Positions 32,955 through 35,197 of a stretch of DNA of 35,197 nt are shown here, one piece after another (positions within the stretch are counted from its first letter, which is position 1; each line of letters opens with the position of its first letter). Origin of the DNA: Bacteroides sp. (lineage in GTDB: Bacteria; Bacteroidota; Bacteroidia; Bacteroidales; Muribaculaceae). The notes beneath the pieces were generated by a model, which had not been told where the DNA came from, ran no database searches, and saw nothing but the letters and a program-made list of their open reading frames with translations. The stretch covers positions 8,022-43,218 of the forward strand of contig JAAVCF010000013.1 in assembly GCA_014802445.1 (NCBI GenBank). Direction: 5' to 3'. A program made the position numbers and the translations under genes.

Positions 32955-34694
32955 ATGACCACCACATCATCCACCCCCGCCGCCACCAAACCGGCATTTC
33001 CCGAACAGGTGACGGGTATGTATATCCTTGCAGAATCACTGCGCCGTCTTAACCTCGACAAGGTTTATGGCCTTGTGGGCATTCCTGTCACCGAAGCCGC
33101 CTATGCAATGCAGAAGGTGGGCATTGACTATTATGGCTTCCGCTTTGAGCAGCAGGCCGGTATGGCTGCCGCCACTCACGGCTATCTCACCCGTCAGCCC
33201 GGCGTGTTGCTCACAGTGTCATCCCTGGGCTTCCTCAACGGCCTGACCGCCACAGCCAACGCCACTGTCAACTGCTATCCTATGATTCAGATTTCAGGCG
33301 CCTCTGACCCCACTATGGTCGACATGAAGATGGGCACCTATGAGGAGCTTGACCAGCTCAACACGGCCCGTCCCCTCGTCAAAGCCGCCTTCCGCTGCTC
33401 TCACGCCAAGGACATCCCTTCGGCCGTGGCACGCGCCTATCGCGCCGCCGTGAGCGGACGTCCCGGCGGCGTGTATATCGACATGACCACCCCCGCCCTG
33501 GGCGAAATCATGAACCGCGAGGATGCCGAGAAGCTGTTTTACACCCCTGTGGATCTCTACTCGCCCGTAGCCCCCAACGCTGACTCTGTGAAGCGCGCCG
33601 CCGAGACCATCCTTAGTGCAAAAAAACCGGCCATCCTGCTTGGCAAGGGTGCCGCTTACGCTCAGGCAGAAGGCCTCATCTCGGAGCTGGTCAATACCTA
33701 CAAGATTCCTTATCTGGCAATGTCAATGGCCAAGGGCCTCCTCCCTGACAAGGGCGAGCTCAGCGCGCTGAGCTGCCGCTCCACCATCATGGAACAGGCT
33801 GATGTGGTTATCGTAATCGGTGCCCGCCTCAACTGGATGCTTGACTTCGGCAAGGGCAAATGGAACCCTCAGGGCAAGTTTGTGCAGCTTGAGGTTGACC
33901 CCCAGGAAATTGACGTCAACACTCCCGTCTATGCCCCCGTGGTGGGCGACATGAACCTCTCCCTCCGCGCCATCCTTGACCAGATGAAGGGCAAGACCAT
34001 GGCCGCTGACCCCGCATGGCTCACCGAGCTCGCCGCCGAAACCAAGGCCAAGAACGCCAAGTTTGCCGCCCGCCTGGCCGATGCTGCCTCCACCGTCCCC
34101 ATGACCCACTGGACCGCGCTGGCGGCCATCAAGCCCATCATCGAGAGCAATCCCGACGTGATTCTCGTGAACGAAGGCGCCAACACTCTCGACGACACCC
34201 GCGACACCATCGACATGTCACTCCCCCGCCACCGTGTGGACTGCGCCACATGGAGCATCATGGGCATGGGCATGGGCTCAGTGGTAGGCGCCGCTGCCGC
34301 CACCGGCAAGAAGGTTGTGGCCATTGAAGGTGACTCGGCCTTCGGCTTCTCAGGCATGGACTTCGCCACCGCCTGCCGTTATAAGCTCCCTGTGACGGTG
34401 ATGGTGTTCAACAACGGCGGTATCTACAACGGCGTGGGTGTAAACCCCTCCGGCGGCGACGCTCCCGCACCTACCACCCTCGACATCAACGCCCGCTACG
34501 ACAAAATCGGCGAGGCTTTCGGCGCTCGCAGCTATCATGTGACCACCCCTGCCGAAATCACCGCGGCTCTCACCGAAGCCATCGCTTCAGGCGAGCCCTG
34601 CATGATTGACGTGCAGCTCGCTGCTGACTCAGGCAAGGAGAGCGGCCACATCGGTTACCTCAACCCCACCCCGCTGATTGACTACACCGTCTGA
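32955..34694 (+). CDS. oxc: Oxalyl-CoA decarboxylase
   Basis: 579 residues. It turns oxalyl-CoA into formyl-CoA and CO2 using thiamine diphosphate, completing the cycle with Frc. Visible features: YGFRFEQQAGMAAATHGYL with the cofactor-activating glutamate E65; NGLTATANATVNCYPMIQISG; AVSGRPGGVYIDM; LLGKGAAYAQAEG; the ADP/CoA middle domain with IGARLNWMLDFGKGKWNPQ; LVNEGANTLDDTRD; and the diphosphate motif EGDSAFGFSGMDF (D460) ending at NNGGIYNG. The C-terminal SGKESGHIGYLNP matches the segment that closes over the substrate. Agreement with O. formigenes oxalyl-CoA decarboxylase is strong along the full length, better than to acetolactate synthases. Confidence 0.95.
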   Translation: MTTTSSTPAATKPAFPEQVTGMYILAESLRRLNLDKVYGLVGIPVTEAAYAMQKVGIDYYGFRFEQQAGMAAATHGYLTRQPGVLLTVSSLGFLNGLTATANATVNCYPMIQISGASDPTMVDMKMGTYEELDQLNTARPLVKAAFRCSHAKDIPSAVARAYRAAVSGRPGGVYIDMTTPALGEIMNREDAEKLFYTPVDLYSPVAPNADSVKRAAETILSAKKPAILLGKGAAYAQAEGLISELVNTYKIPYLAMSMAKGLLPDKGELSALSCRSTIMEQADVVIVIGARLNWMLDFGKGKWNPQGKFVQLEVDPQEIDVNTPVYAPVVGDMNLSLRAILDQMKGKTMAADPAWLTELAAETKAKNAKFAARLADAASTVPMTHWTALAAIKPIIESNPDVILVNEGANTLDDTRDTIDMSLPRHRVDCATWSIMGMGMGSVVGAAAATGKKVVAIEGDSAFGFSGMDFATACRYKLPVTVMVFNNGGIYNGVGVNPSGGDAPAPTTLDINARYDKIGEAFGARSYHVTTPAEITAALTEAIASGEPCMIDVQLAADSGKESGHIGYLNPTPLIDYTV

Positions 34695-34751
34695 TTCTCC
34701 TCACTCCTTACGAGGGAACATTAACATCTCACTCACTAAACTCACGTTATT

Positions 34752-35197
34752 ATGGAAATGTCGCATATCATCCTCTATGCCATAGTCCCGATTCTGGTAG
34801 TCATGCTGGCGGGATATATAGCAGGCAAGCGCGGCGTGTTCACCGGCGCCGATGCCAAGAAATTCAACAAGGTTGTGCTTGACTTCGCTTTGCCCGCCGC
34901 CCTGTTTGTCTCCATCGTGCAGGCAAGCCGTGAAATGCTTGCCCGTGACCTCAAGCTGACGCTCATATCGCTCGTTGTGATTATGTTCTGCTTCATGCTG
35001 GTTTACTTTATCTATAAGTACTGCTTCAAGAAGAACACCGGCGCCGACGCAGCCGTCATGGCCCTTATCAGCGGTTCGCCCACCATCGGCTTCCTCGGGT
35101 TCGCCATTCTGGAGCCTATCTTCGGCACCACCCCTTCGGTGGCCCTCGTGGTGGCCATTGTGGGCATCGTGGTCAACGCCGTGGGCATCCCTGTGGG
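34752..35197 (+). CDS. AEC-family permease (auxin efflux carrier type), 3' end outside window
   Basis: 148 residues are present from ATG 34752 (MEMSHIILYAIVPILVVMLAGYIAG), with the frame open to the window end. It starts with a membrane segment followed by KRGVFTGADAKKFNKVVLDFALPAALFVSIVQAS, the AEC signature, and continues with LISLVVIMFCFMLVYFIYKYCF and MALISGSPTIGFLGFAILEPIFG. AEC proteins have about ten segments and move small carboxylates. Here the place right after oxc, 57 bases downstream, suggests oxalate uptake or oxalate/formate exchange, as proposed for the E. coli AEC gene in the same position. About half of the protein is missing. Confidence 0.88.
   Translation, partial: MEMSHIILYAIVPILVVMLAGYIAGKRGVFTGADAKKFNKVVLDFALPAALFVSIVQASREMLARDLKLTLISLVVIMFCFMLVYFIYKYCFKKNTGADAAVMALISGSPTIGFLGFAILEPIFGTTPSVALVVAIVGIVVNAVGIPV

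Overview
The window comes from a GC-rich member of the Bacteroidota, most likely a gut Bacteroidales of the Muribaculaceae type; the family placement is an inference. The evidence is Bacteroidota-style promoters (TAnnTTTG -7 boxes, several with a TTG about 20 bases upstream) and no consistent Shine-Dalgarno sequences. Gene content agrees: the short Bacteroidetes glycogen synthase followed by a DUF4270 lipoprotein, an OstA-like protein behind two PpiC/SurA chaperones, and type II NADH dehydrogenase. The high-GC core genes contrast with an AT-rich accessory patch at about 13.9-16.5 kb.

Layout. 1-2.3 kb: the end of a glycogen/starch synthase, a DUF4270 surface lipoprotein and tRNA-Thr(CGT) with its terminator. 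2.37-2.95 kb: a non-coding block of five tandem ~90-bp repeats, each with two hairpins, bordered by short 10-bp and 7-bp tandem repeats. 2.9-4.5 kb: a lone HsdR_N/PD-(D/E)XK protein divergent from holA across a perfect 20-bp palindrome. 4.66-9.86 kb: an envelope-biogenesis operon (PpiC, SurA-like, OstA-like). 9.9-13.7 kb: a flavodoxin lipoprotein, YihY/BrkB membrane protein, RNase P RNA and ndh.

13.7-17.4 kb is the accessory region. It holds three copies of the 3' end of a VanX/DdpX-like dipeptidase gene (22 bp, 220 bp and the intact gene). Between them lie an orphan secreted protein, an AT-rich zinc-ribbon methyltransferase and an internally deleted IS982-like element with both inverted repeats. 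A ~404-bp direct duplication brackets the methyltransferase and IS.

17.5-31.3 kb returns to core genes: GNAT acetyltransferase, TPR protein, NSS-family sodium symporter, then valS, an unlisted 58-aa membrane protein, dxs, trkA and trkH as a tight cluster, then tpiA and rmuC. 31.4-35.2 kb is an oxalate catabolism locus: formyl-CoA:oxalate CoA-transferase, oxalyl-CoA decarboxylase and an AEC-family permease cut by the window end. This is the same gene order as frc/oxc/AEC (yfdW-yfdU-yfdV) in E. coli. A 15-bp perfect inverted repeat sits directly before the first gene.

The most notable signals are the oxalate locus with its inverted repeat, the covarying double-hairpin repeats, and the layered duplications at the 3' end of the dipeptidase gene.
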